Positions 54,873 to 63,355 of a stretch of DNA of 64,000 bases are shown in pieces. A program made the position numbers and the translations under genes. The DNA comes from Rugamonas apoptosis (lineage in GTDB: Bacteria; Pseudomonadota; Gammaproteobacteria; Burkholderiales; Burkholderiaceae_D). The stretch is from the NCBI RefSeq assembly GCF_014042355.1, contig NZ_JACEZU010000002.1, positions 310,001-374,000 on the forward strand. Reading direction: 5' to 3'. Below the pieces are notes generated by a model. It made no database searches and was not told the DNA's origin. It saw only the letters and a program-made list of their open reading frames with translations. Each line of letters starts with the position of its first letter. Positions within the stretch are counted from its first letter, which is position 1.

Positions 54873-56141
54873 TTGACTTACCTCATCGACCGTCGTTTGC
54901 AGGGCAAGAACAAGTCCGCCGTCAACCGCGAGCGTTTCCTGCGCCGTTACAAGGCTCAGATCAAGGACGCCGTGGGGCGCGCCATCAAGGGCCGTTCCAT
55001 CACCGATATCGAGAACGGTGAAAAAGTCTCCATTCCCGTCAAGGACGTGGGCGAGCCGTCGTTCGGCCACGCCCATGGCGGTGTGTGGGAGACCATCAAC
55101 CCCGGTAACGAGGAATACCAGAAAGGCGACCTGATCAACCGGCCCAAGGGTGGCGGCGGGGCCGGCCGCGGCAAGGCCGGCAATAGTGACCAGCTGACCG
55201 AGGATGATTTCATCTTCGAATTGTCGCGCGAAGAATTCATGAATTACTTCTTCGAAGACCTGGAATTGCCGCACATGGTCAAGACCCAGTTGACGGCCAC
55301 CACGGAATTCAAGAACCAGCGGGCCGGCTACACGGTGTCGGGCACGCCCTCGAACATCCACGTGCTGCGCTCCTTGCGCGGCGCGCTGGGGCGGCGCATC
55401 GCCGTGGGCGGCACGTCGCGCAAGCGGGTGATCGAAGCCGAGCGCGAGCTGGAGGAATTGCTGCTGGCCGGCGCCCCGCTGGAAGATCCGCGCGTGGTGG
55501 AACTGAAAAAACTGATCCACCACCTGCACACGCGGCTGCTGGCGATACCCTACATCGACCCGTTCGACCTGCGCTACAGCAACCGCATCAAGGTGCCCAA
55601 GCCCATGACCCAGGCCGTGATGTTCTGCATCATGGACGTGTCGGGCTCCATGGACGAGACGCGCAAGGATACGGCCAAGCGCTTCTTCATCCTGCTCTAC
55701 CTGTTCCTCAAGCGGGCCTACGACAAGATCGACGTGGTCTTCATCCGCCACCACACGGCCGCGGCCGAGGTGGACGAGGAGGAATTCTTCCACTCGCGCG
55801 AGTCGGGCGGCACGGTGGTGTCGTCGGCGCTGCACCTGCTCACCAAGATCATCGACGAGCGCTACGGCGGCGGCCAGTGGAACAGCTACGTGGCCCAGGC
55901 CTCGGACGGCGACAACTGGGACAACGATTCCGTGCTGTGCCGCCAACTGTTGATCAACACCATCATGCCCAAGGTGCAGTACTACACCTATGTCGAGATC
56001 ACGGACGGGCCGCCGCAAAACCTGTGGGAGCAATACGCCCAGGTGCCCGACCACCATCCCAATTTCGCCATGCAGAAAATCGTCACGCCGGCTGACATCT
56101 ACCCGGTGTTCCGTGAACTTTTCAAGAAGCAGCCGAAATGA
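54873..56141 (+). CDS. yeaH: YeaH/YhbH family protein (UPF0229)
   Basis: YeaH is co-expressed with PrkA/YeaG in the general stress response; its biochemical role is not known. The 422-residue product (427 in E. coli) has a conserved N-terminal region, a Gly-rich linker (about 92-104) and a C-terminal von Willebrand A-like domain with an intact MIDAS start DVSGS (255-259). The start is TTG at 54873, with an ideal AGGAGG site 6 bases upstream; the frame extends further but lacks the family sequence. It overlaps the next gene by 4 bases. Confidence 0.95.
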   Translation: MTYLIDRRLQGKNKSAVNRERFLRRYKAQIKDAVGRAIKGRSITDIENGEKVSIPVKDVGEPSFGHAHGGVWETINPGNEEYQKGDLINRPKGGGGAGRGKAGNSDQLTEDDFIFELSREEFMNYFFEDLELPHMVKTQLTATTEFKNQRAGYTVSGTPSNIHVLRSLRGALGRRIAVGGTSRKRVIEAERELEELLLAGAPLEDPRVVELKKLIHHLHTRLLAIPYIDPFDLRYSNRIKVPKPMTQAVMFCIMDVSGSMDETRKDTAKRFFILLYLFLKRAYDKIDVVFIRHHTAAAEVDEEEFFHSRESGGTVVSSALHLLTKIIDERYGGGQWNSYVAQASDGDNWDNDSVLCRQLLINTIMPKVQYYTYVEITDGPPQNLWEQYAQVPDHHPNFAMQKIVTPADIYPVFRELFKKQPK

Positions 56142-57679
56142 TGAACCAGATGCTAAAAAAACCGCGCCACCCCAACGCCCTGCCGGAACAATCGGAATGG
56201 ACGTTCGACCTGATCGAGCAGGCGCACGAGGAAATCCGCCGGGTGGCCGAGAATTTCGGACTGGACACCTATCCCAATCAGCTGGAGATCATCACGGCCG
56301 AGCAGATGATGGATGCCTACACGTCCGTCGGCATGCCCGTGTCCTACAACCATTGGTCGTTCGGCAAGCACTTCCTGGCCACGGAAAAGGGTTACAAGCG
56401 CGGCCAGATGGGGCTGGCCTACGAGATCGTCATCAATTCCAACCCCTGCATCGCCTATTTAATGGAGGAGAACAGCCTGACCATGCAGGCGCTGGTGATC
56501 GCGCACGCGGCCTATGGCCATAATTCTTTCTTCAAGGGCAACTATCTGTTCCGCACCTGGACCGACGCCGAAGCCATCGTCGACTATATGGTGTTCGCCA
56601 AGAACTACATCGCCGAGTGCGAACAGCGGCATGGCATCGACGCCGTGGAATTGCTGCTCGATTCCTGCCACGCGATCCAGAATTACGGCGTGGACCGCTA
56701 CAAGCGCCCGGCCAAGCTGTCGCTGGCCCAGGAATACGCGCGCCAGAAGGAACGCGAAGCCTATGTGCAGTCCCAGATCAACGAGCTGTGGCGCACCGTG
56801 CCGCGGCGCGAGGAAGAGGAAGTGGACAAGACCAACCACCGCTTCCCGCCCGAGCCCGAGGAAAACCTGCTGTACTTTATCGAGAAGTACGCGCCGCTGC
56901 TGGAACCGTGGCAACGCGAGATGGTGCGCATCGTGCGCAAGATCTCCCAGTACTTCTACCCGCAGCGCCAGACCCAGGTGATGAACGAGGGCTGGGCCAC
57001 GTTCTGGCACTACACCATCCTCAACCAGTTGTATGACGAGGGCGTGGTGGGCGACGGCTTCATGATGGAATTCCTCAAGAGCCATACCAACGTGGTCTAC
57101 CAGCCGCCCGTCAACAGCCCTTATTACAGCGGCATCAACCCGTACGCGCTCGGTTTCGCCATGATGACGGACATCCGCCGCATCTGCGAGCATCCCACGG
57201 CCGAGGACAAGGAATGGTTCCCCGACATCGCCGGCAGCGACTGGCGCAAGACGCTGGACTTCGCGATGCGCAATTTCAAGGATGAAAGCTTCATCGCCCA
57301 ATACCTGTCGCCCAAGCTGATCCGGGAATTCCACTTCTTCGCCGTGCTCGACGACGACAACAACGAGAAGCTGGCCGTGTCAGCCATCCACGACGACCTC
57401 GGCTACCGCTACGTGCGCCAGCAACTGGCCGAGCAGTACAACCTGGGCAACCGCGAGCCCAATATCCAGGTGTGGTCCGTCAATACCCGCGACGACCGCG
57501 CACTCACCCTGCGCCATACCCAGTTCCAGCGCCGGCCCTTGAACCAGCAGGCCAACGAAGTGCTCAAGCACGTGGCGCGGCTGTGGGGCTTCGACGTGCA
57601 CCTGGAAACGGTGAGTCCGAGCGGCGAAGTGGTCAGCTCGCTGGAAGTCAAGCGCGAAAAACGGGCCCGCAACAGCTGA
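56138..57679 (+). CDS. SpoVR family protein (YcgB)
   Basis: SpoVR was named for its effect on spore cortex in Bacillus; in Gram-negative bacteria its function is unknown and it travels with PrkA and YeaH. The 513-residue product (510 in E. coli YcgB) is soluble, rich in Trp, Tyr and His, with the conserved QTQVMNEGWATFWHYTI segment around residues 278-294, a possible metal or ligand site. The ATG overlaps the yeaH stop by 4 bases, so all three genes form one operon. Confidence 0.95.
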   Translation: MMNQMLKKPRHPNALPEQSEWTFDLIEQAHEEIRRVAENFGLDTYPNQLEIITAEQMMDAYTSVGMPVSYNHWSFGKHFLATEKGYKRGQMGLAYEIVINSNPCIAYLMEENSLTMQALVIAHAAYGHNSFFKGNYLFRTWTDAEAIVDYMVFAKNYIAECEQRHGIDAVELLLDSCHAIQNYGVDRYKRPAKLSLAQEYARQKEREAYVQSQINELWRTVPRREEEEVDKTNHRFPPEPEENLLYFIEKYAPLLEPWQREMVRIVRKISQYFYPQRQTQVMNEGWATFWHYTILNQLYDEGVVGDGFMMEFLKSHTNVVYQPPVNSPYYSGINPYALGFAMMTDIRRICEHPTAEDKEWFPDIAGSDWRKTLDFAMRNFKDESFIAQYLSPKLIREFHFFAVLDDDNNEKLAVSAIHDDLGYRYVRQQLAEQYNLGNREPNIQVWSVNTRDDRALTLRHTQFQRRPLNQQANEVLKHVARLWGFDVHLETVSPSGEVVSSLEVKREKRARNS

Positions 57680-58181
57680 CCCGGCAGCCGCCCAACGGCC
57701 GCCCCGGCGGCCTCCCCCATGCGCGCGGAGGCCGCCGTTCTCAACCCGGTTTGAATCGGCAATGCATGCTGCGGTGCGGAAGTCAAATTTTTTTTGATGA
57801 AATTTGTATAGCGCATTCAGAACAAGTTTCATCGAAGCAACGGAAATCACAGAATTTTCCATCGATATACAAAAAATCTGCCACACAAAATTCCGCGTTA
57901 TTTGAATTTGAAAAACAAAGTAACGCTCTCAATTATCTTGCATCAAAAACGCGCTGAAGTTACTTGCTTTTTGTACCAGAACGGTGCAGACGCACCGCAA
58001 CAAAGCACCGCCCACAGAGGCTAAGCGCATGAAATTTAACCGGTTTTAGGCTTGAAAATTCTATGTAAAATCAAGAATTCGTATGTATAATTCGCCGACG
58101 TCCCGGATGCGACTGTTGTTTTGTGTCGCCATTTTGGGGTTTGGTAGCAACAAAAAAGAGTTGGTATTGGAGAAAGCAGGC
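57680..58181. promoter_or_regulatory. spoVR-tonB intergenic region, AT-rich, with the tonB promoter
   Basis: This 502-base region begins with a spoVR hairpin and is distinctly AT-rich from about 57770 to 58180, unlike flanking DNA. A perfect TATAAT lies at 58086-58091, about 90 bases ahead of tonB; the best -35 is unclear. I found no convincing Fur box. No gene is supported; the frame through 58083-58181 is only an upstream extension of tonB. Confidence 0.5.
57706..57736 (+). terminator. Hairpin downstream of spoVR
   Basis: GGCGGCCTC and GAGGCCGCC arms (9 bases each) enclose a 13-base loop, 27 bases after the spoVR stop. A short GTTCTC follows rather than a clean T-run. Confidence 0.6.
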
Positions 58182-58841
58182 ATGAATTTCACGCACAACG
58201 AGAAAAGCGCCGGGAAGAACGTAACAGGCATCACAATCGTGGTTCTTCTGCACATCCTGGTCGCTTACGGGATCGTGTCAGGCTTGGGCAAACGGATGGT
58301 CAGCAAGATGATCGAGCCGGTTGAAACCAAGATTATCGAGGAAGTGAAACCTCCTCCACCGAAAGAGCTCCCACCGCCACCCCCGCCGCCGGAAATGAAA
58401 GCGCCACCGCCGCCTTTCATCCCGCCAGTTGAGGTGAACGTGCAGCAACCGCCACCGGTACAAAACACGATCGCCAACGCGACCAACGTGAAACCGGCGA
58501 CGAATGACCTGCAGAAGGCGCCACCGGCCCCGCCGGCAGCCCCTCCTGGCCCGGCCAAGTCGGTGCATATTCCAGCAGTTTACGATTTCAACGCTTGCGC
58601 AAAACCAGAATGGCCTAAGTCATCGCTGCGCAACGAAGAAACCGGTACGGTGACCTTACAGTTCCTGGTGGGCACGGACGGTCACGTACTCGAATCCAAG
58701 GTCCTGAAATCGAGTGGTTTCAGAGAACTGGACAAAGCGGCCGTGGCAGGGATTAGCAAATGCAAATTCAAGCCAGGCATGACCGACGGCAAGCCAGAAC
58801 AGTCGTGGACGCAAGTGCAATACGTTTGGACGCTGGAGTAA
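58182..58841 (+). CDS. tonB: Energy transducer TonB
   Basis: TonB carries proton-motive energy from ExbB/ExbD to outer-membrane receptors. The 219-residue product has a cytoplasmic N-terminus, a single membrane anchor (about 13-35) with the conserved His24, a Pro-rich spacer with Glu/Lys-Pro and poly-Pro runs (about 55-125), and a C-terminal TonB domain (about 138-219) ending in VQYVWTLE. The start ATG at 58182 follows GCAGG; the frame extends upstream to 58083 without family support. It leads a tonB-exbB-exbD-exbD operon. Confidence 0.95.
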   Translation: MNFTHNEKSAGKNVTGITIVVLLHILVAYGIVSGLGKRMVSKMIEPVETKIIEEVKPPPPKELPPPPPPPEMKAPPPPFIPPVEVNVQQPPPVQNTIANATNVKPATNDLQKAPPAPPAAPPGPAKSVHIPAVYDFNACAKPEWPKSSLRNEETGTVTLQFLVGTDGHVLESKVLKSSGFRELDKAAVAGISKCKFKPGMTDGKPEQSWTQVQYVWTLE

Positions 58842-58920
58842 ACCGAGACCTCTCGTCTCACCGAAGTTCGTTGTTAACCTACATTCAGCGATCTGATTAT
58901 TTTATCAATTTGGAGGAAGC

Positions 58921-59826
58921 ATGTTTAAGAATACCCGTTTGTCCGCTGTACTGGCCGCTGTGCTGTTTTCGGTGACCGCAGCTACCGCCCTGGTAAGCGC
59001 ACCAGCCATGGCTGAAGACGCGCCAGCTTCGGCAGCCGCTTCGGCACCAGCAGCAGCGCCTGCAGCGGATGCGGCAGCAGCAGCACCGGAAGCGTCCGCT
59101 CCAGCCGCCAAGGTCACCAAGGAAGAAGTGGAAAACCCATACGGCTTCGAAGCGGTCTGGAACGGCGGTTTCGTGTCGCGCGGCACCCTGATCATCCTGT
59201 CGCTGATGTCGATGGGCTCGTGGTACATCATCATCACCAAACTGATCGACCAGATGAAGATCTTCAAACAGTCGAAAGAAACGTCGGCCAAGTTCTGGAA
59301 AGCTTCGTCGATCGCCGCTGGCTCGACCGCGCTGACCGATGGCTCGCCTTTCCGTTTCATCGCTGAAACCGGCACCAAGGCCACCGCGCACCACGACGGC
59401 GCCCTGCTGGAACAAATCGACCTGTCGACCTGGGTCACCATGTCGATCCAGCGCGCTGTGGACAAAGTCCAGTCGCGTCTGCAAGATGGCCTGTCGTTCC
59501 TGGCAACCGTTGGTTCGACCGCACCGTTCATCGGTCTGTTCGGTACCGTGTGGGGTATTTACAATGCACTGATCGCCATCGGCATGTCCGGTAACGCGTC
59601 GATCGACAAAGTGGCAGGTCCTGTGGGTGAAGCGCTGATCATGACCGCCTTCGGTCTGTTCGTCGCCGTTCCTGCCGTGCTGGGCTACAACTGGCTGGTG
59701 CGTCGTAACAAGGCCGCCATGGAAGACGTACGTTCCTTCAGCGCCGACGTGCACTCCGTGCTGATCTCGGGCGCCATGTCCACCAGCGAAGCTGGCCGTG
59801 CCGCCGGCGCTAAAAAGATCGGGTAA
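58921..59826 (+). CDS. exbB: Biopolymer transport protein ExbB with N-terminal signal and Ala-rich region
   Basis: ExbB forms the pentameric proton-channel scaffold that powers TonB. The 301-residue product starts with a cleavable-looking signal peptide (residues 1-31, ending APAMAED) and an Ala/Pro-rich periplasmic stretch (about 32-66). It then has three membrane segments typical of MotA/TolQ/ExbB, with GSTAPFIGLFGTVWGIYNAL around residues 196-215. The extension makes it longer than E. coli ExbB (244). It is followed 5 bases later by exbD1. Confidence 0.93.
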   Translation: MFKNTRLSAVLAAVLFSVTAATALVSAPAMAEDAPASAAASAPAAAPAADAAAAAPEASAPAAKVTKEEVENPYGFEAVWNGGFVSRGTLIILSLMSMGSWYIIITKLIDQMKIFKQSKETSAKFWKASSIAAGSTALTDGSPFRFIAETGTKATAHHDGALLEQIDLSTWVTMSIQRAVDKVQSRLQDGLSFLATVGSTAPFIGLFGTVWGIYNALIAIGMSGNASIDKVAGPVGEALIMTAFGLFVAVPAVLGYNWLVRRNKAAMEDVRSFSADVHSVLISGAMSTSEAGRAAGAKKIG

Positions 59827-59831
59827 TCATC

Positions 59832-60260
59832 ATGTCGATGTCCGTAGGCTCCGATAGCGGAGATGAAGATCAAGTCATGTCGGAAATCAACACGACGCCC
59901 CTCGTGGACATCATGTTGGTTCTGCTGATTATCTTCCTGATCACGAGCCCGGTTGTTCTGAAGCTGATCAAGATCAAGCTGCCAGAAGAAGCCAACCAGG
60001 TTATTCAGACCAAGCCGGAAGATGTCAACATCGTAGTGAGCAAGGATGGCGACATCTACTGGAATCAGAAGAAAATGAAGGACACGAATGAGTTGTTCGA
60101 TTTTCTGAAGCTGGAAGCAGTCAAGCTGCCGCAGCCGGAAGTACACGTACGTGGCGACCAGGAAACGCGCTACGAAGCGATCGGCAAGGTGATTTACACG
60201 ACCCAGCGTGCTGGTATCCAGAAGGTCGGCTTCATCACCGAACCGCCTGATAAGGGTTAA
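59832..60260 (+). CDS. exbD1: Biopolymer transport protein ExbD (first copy)
   Basis: ExbD is the pore component that conducts protons within ExbB. The 142-residue product (141 in E. coli) has a short cytoplasmic tail, one membrane helix (about 27-44) with the proton-carrying Asp in NTTPLVDIMLVLLI, and a periplasmic ExbD/TolR domain. It differs clearly in sequence from the second ExbD downstream, so the pair is an old duplication and not an assembly artefact. Confidence 0.94.
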   Translation: MSMSVGSDSGDEDQVMSEINTTPLVDIMLVLLIIFLITSPVVLKLIKIKLPEEANQVIQTKPEDVNIVVSKDGDIYWNQKKMKDTNELFDFLKLEAVKLPQPEVHVRGDQETRYEAIGKVIYTTQRAGIQKVGFITEPPDKG

Positions 60261-60329
60261 TGCCCTGCCCGCCCCGGACGGCCACAGCGCGCCGGGGCGG
60301 ATCCAGCCCCCTTCTTAAAAGGAAACACC

Positions 60330-60761
60330 ATGAGTATGAATGTCGGTTCGGGCGGCGCCCAAGGCGCGGATCCGGAACCAATGATGGAAATGAATATGAC
60401 GCCCCTCATCGACGTGATGCTGGTGCTGATTATCATGATGATCATCACGATTCCTAAGGCTAACCACTCGGTGAACTTGAACATGCCGGTCGGCACCCCG
60501 CCGCCACCGACCAAGGAACCCGTTGTGGTCACCATCGACGTGGACTTCGACGGTACGATTCTGTGGGACAACGCGGTCATTCCTGACCGTCACTCCCTGG
60601 AAGCGAAACTGATGGATGTGGCGGCGCAAGCCGACCAGCCGGAAGTGCACCTGCGCCCCAACAAGCTGGTGTCGTACAAGGTTGTGGCAGGCGTGATGGC
60701 TTCGGCCCAGCGTCTGGGCGTGACCAAGATTGGCCTGGTCGGCAACGAACAGTTCCAATAA
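60330..60761 (+). CDS. exbD2: Biopolymer transport protein ExbD (second copy)
   Basis: The 143-residue product is a second ExbD/TolR-type protein with the helix motif MTPLIDVMLVLIIMMI (Asp predicted as proton carrier) and a periplasmic domain. tonB-exbB-exbD1-exbD2 layouts are described in Xanthomonas, where the second ExbD has a specialised role; function here is inferred from that. The 69-base gap from exbD1 contains a GGCGG-rich stretch and an AAAAGGAAA ribosome site. Confidence 0.93.
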   Translation: MSMNVGSGGAQGADPEPMMEMNMTPLIDVMLVLIIMMIITIPKANHSVNLNMPVGTPPPPTKEPVVVTIDVDFDGTILWDNAVIPDRHSLEAKLMDVAAQADQPEVHLRPNKLVSYKVVAGVMASAQRLGVTKIGLVGNEQFQ

Positions 60762-60820
60762 GAAGTTGGTTCAAAGTGACCATGGCGCCACTCCGACGCC
60801 ATGGACTATTTGAGCACTTC
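60762..60820. repeat. Snap-back (MITE/REP-like) repeat, copy B
   Basis: GAAGT...TCAAA and TTTGA...ACTTC arms (60762-60775, 60809-60820, small bulge) enclose a perfect CCATGGCG / CGCCATGG inner pair (60780-60787, 60797-60804). The left half matches copy A at 15308-15408 at 16 of 19 positions over TTCAAAnTGACCrTGGCG and its flank; the right half shares CGACGCCAyGG. It is shorter, lacking the inner hairpin tip. Confidence 0.65.
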
Positions 60821-60846
60821 TGCAGTACGTTCCCTTTACAGCAATG

Positions 60847-60869
60847 ATAGGCAGGATTATCCTGCCTAT
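60847..60869 (+). terminator. Palindromic hairpin downstream of exbD2
   Basis: ATAGGCAGGAT and ATCCTGCCTAT form an 11-base perfect inverted repeat around one base, followed by TTTCGCATTTT. It probably terminates or attenuates the exb operon ahead of the TPR gene. Confidence 0.65.
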
Positions 60870-60897
60870 TTCGCATTTTGAAGAAAGATTCCTCCCC

Positions 60898-62118
60898 ATG
60901 ACCAAGTTTCGTCTCGCTCATCTCGGCCTGGTAATGGCCGCCATCGGTTTCACCGCGGCAGCTCCCATCGTTGGCCTGAGCCCGGTCGCCTACGCCGCCG
61001 ACGCCGTGCGCGCGGAAATCGGCAAGCCCCTGCAGGAAGCGCAGAAACTGGCACAGGCAGGTAAGAACAAGGAAGCGCTGGCCAAGCTGAAGGAAGCCGA
61101 CGCCGTGGGCGGCAAGACCCCCAACGAAATCTACATGATCGAGCGCACCCGCGCTTCGGCCGCCGCCGCCGCCGGCGATAACGACGCCGCCGCCAAGGCC
61201 TTCGAAGCGGTGATCAATTCCGGCAAGCTGTCGCCTGCCGAAGCCCCCAAATTCACCCAGGCCCTGGCCGGCATCTACTACCGCGCCAAGGACTACCCGA
61301 AAGCCATCATCTGGATCCAGCGCTCGCTCAAAGACGGCGACAATCCGCAGATGCATGAACTGCTGGTACAGACCTACTACATCAGCGGCAAATACGCGGA
61401 AGCGGCCAAGGAACTGCAATCGTCGCACGCCAACAGCGAAGGCTCGCTGCAGATGCTGGCCAATATCCAGCTGAAACAGAACGACAAGGCCGGCTACGTG
61501 CAGACCCTGGAAAAACTGGCCGGTTCCTATCCGAAGACCAGCTACTGGGCCGACCTGCTGAACCGCGTGTCGGGCAAGCCTGGCTTCTCGGGCACCCTGT
61601 CGCTGGACGTGCTGCGCCTGCGCCTGGCCAACGGCCTGCTGGCCAAGCCGGGCGAATACATGGAAATGAGCCAGCTGGCCCTGCAAGCTGGCAATCCGGC
61701 TGAAGCCCTGAAAGTGATCGACCAGGGTTACAAGAAGAATGTGCTGGGCGTCGGTTCCGACGCGGCCCGCCACCAGCGCCTGAAGGACCTGGCTGTCAAG
61801 ACGGCCGCCGATAGCGAGAAGACGGCCGCGGCGCAGGAAGCGGAACTGACCAAGAACAAGGATGCCGATGGCTTGAGCAACCTGGGCTTCGGTATGGTCA
61901 CGGCAGGCAAGGTCGATAAGGGCCTGGATCTGATGACCAAGGCCGCCAAGATGGACGAGGCCAAGCACCCTGAAGAGCTGAAGCTGCACCTGGGTATCGC
62001 CCAGGCTCAGGCCGGCAAGAAAGCGGCCGCCCTGGCGACGCTGAAGACGGTCAAGGGCACGGACGGCGCCGCCGACCTGGCCCGTTACTGGACGCTGCAG
62101 ATCAATCACCCAATGTAA
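60898..62118 (+). CDS. Periplasmic TPR-repeat protein linked to the TonB system
   Basis: The 406-residue product has a signal peptide (residues 1-34, ending AYAAD) and a helical body with TPR-like repeats (for example AQAGKNKEALAKLKEA at ~52-67 and ALQAGNPAEALKVIDQGYKK further on), suggesting a protein-protein scaffold in the periplasm. TPR proteins such as TtpC are needed for some TonB2 systems in Vibrio, and the position after exbD2 suggests a comparable accessory role. This is inference. The start ATG at 60898 is chosen because it gives the signal peptide; the frame begins earlier at 60844. Confidence 0.8.
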   Translation: MTKFRLAHLGLVMAAIGFTAAAPIVGLSPVAYAADAVRAEIGKPLQEAQKLAQAGKNKEALAKLKEADAVGGKTPNEIYMIERTRASAAAAAGDNDAAAKAFEAVINSGKLSPAEAPKFTQALAGIYYRAKDYPKAIIWIQRSLKDGDNPQMHELLVQTYYISGKYAEAAKELQSSHANSEGSLQMLANIQLKQNDKAGYVQTLEKLAGSYPKTSYWADLLNRVSGKPGFSGTLSLDVLRLRLANGLLAKPGEYMEMSQLALQAGNPAEALKVIDQGYKKNVLGVGSDAARHQRLKDLAVKTAADSEKTAAAQEAELTKNKDADGLSNLGFGMVTAGKVDKGLDLMTKAAKMDEAKHPEELKLHLGIAQAQAGKKAAALATLKTVKGTDGAADLARYWTLQINHPM

Positions 62119-62171
62119 GGTGGTGGGAGGCGATCAAGGGCGGCTCCGGCCGGTTCTCGATCCGTCCCTCT

Positions 62172-62198
62172 AAAAAGCGCGGTTTATCCGCGCTTTTT
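62172..62198 (+). terminator. Intrinsic terminator after the TPR gene
   Basis: AAAAAGCGCGG and CCGCGCTTTTT arms (11 bases, perfect) flank a TTTAT loop; the stem ends in a T-run. It lies 53 bases after the stop codon. Confidence 0.93.
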
Positions 62199-62301
62199 GC
62201 GTTTACAGGGCCGAAATCGGCCCCTCACTGCCCCTTGCGGCTGTGCTTAGTCCAAACAGTCCGTATAATCCTCCATTTAGCGACAGTTTTCCTCACATCC
62301 C

Positions 62302-63285
62302 ATGAAGGTATTTCGCGGACTCCCCAACGCGGCGGCGCGCGCGCCGTGCGCGTTGACAATTGGCAACTTCGACGGCGTGCACCGGGGCCATCAGGCCCTG
62401 CTGGCGCATGTGCGCGCCGCCGCCGACCGGCTCGGCCTGGAAGCGGCCGTGATGACGTTCGAACCCCACCCCCGTGAATTCTTCGCCCGCCGTGCCGGCG
62501 ACCTGTCCAAGGCCCCGCCCCGCATCGCCAACTTGCGCGACAAGCTGCAATCGCTGGACAACAACGGCATCGACCGCGTCATCGTCGAGCACTTCTCGGA
62601 ACACTTCGCGGCCTTGACGCCGCAGGAGTTCACGGAAAAAGTGCTGGTCGACGGCTTGCACGTCAAATGGCTGATGGTGGGCGACGACTTCTGCTACGGC
62701 GCCAAGCGCGCCGGCAACGTCGCCCTGCTGCAGGAGGCGGGCCGCCACTACGGCTTCCAGGTCGAAACCCTGCCCACCGTGATGAATGGCGAGATCCGCA
62801 TCTCGTCCTCGGCGGTGCGCACCGCGCTGGCCGCCGGCGACTTCGCCCACGCCCAACAGTTGCTGGGCCACCCGTACGCCATCTCCGGCCACGTGATCCA
62901 CGGCGCGAAACTGGGCCGCACGCTGGGCTTCCCCACCCTCAACCTGCGGGTGCCGCACCGGCCCGCGCTGGCCGGCATCTTCATCGTCCAGGTGCACGGC
63001 CTGGCCGACGCGCCGCTGCCAGCCGTGGCCAGCCTGGGCGTGCGCCCCACGGTGGAGGACAGCGGCCGGGTGCTGCTGGAAGTGCACGTATTCGACTTTA
63101 ACCAGAGCTGCTACGGCCGCCAGGTGCGGGTGGAATTCCTGCACAAGCTGCGCGACGAGGAAAAATATGTGGACCTGCCCACGCTGACGGCCGCCATCGA
63201 TCGCGACGCCGAGCAGGCGCGCGCCTGGTTCCGCGAGCACGCCGGCGCGAGCAATGGCGCGACCGGCGCCACCGACCGAATTTGA
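62302..63285 (+). CDS. ribF: Bifunctional riboflavin kinase / FAD synthetase RibF
   Basis: RibF phosphorylates riboflavin to FMN and adenylates FMN to FAD. The 327-residue product (313 in E. coli) has an N-terminal nucleotidyltransferase domain with TIGNFDGVHRGHQALL (residues ~16-31; the HxGH-type site) and a C-terminal riboflavin kinase domain with GRTLGFPTLNLRVP (PTxN motif). A TATAAT at 62264-62269 lies 33 bases upstream of the ATG. It is followed by ileS, the conserved ribF-ileS(-lspA) order. Confidence 0.95.
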   Translation: MKVFRGLPNAAARAPCALTIGNFDGVHRGHQALLAHVRAAADRLGLEAAVMTFEPHPREFFARRAGDLSKAPPRIANLRDKLQSLDNNGIDRVIVEHFSEHFAALTPQEFTEKVLVDGLHVKWLMVGDDFCYGAKRAGNVALLQEAGRHYGFQVETLPTVMNGEIRISSSAVRTALAAGDFAHAQQLLGHPYAISGHVIHGAKLGRTLGFPTLNLRVPHRPALAGIFIVQVHGLADAPLPAVASLGVRPTVEDSGRVLLEVHVFDFNQSCYGRQVRVEFLHKLRDEEKYVDLPTLTAAIDRDAEQARAWFREHAGASNGATGATDRI

Positions 63286-63355
63286 GTGCGCAACGCAAAG
63301 CCAAACGCGCCGGCACTCCCAAGCAAATACGATAGACGTCACCTAGAAGATAAAC

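Noticed and set aside
57770-58181. Fur box ahead of tonB
   Set aside because: No stretch resembles the GATAATGATAATCATTATC consensus well enough.
59832-60761. Two exbD genes as a duplication or assembly artefact
   Set aside because: The two proteins share only family motifs and differ over most positions, so they are distinct genes.
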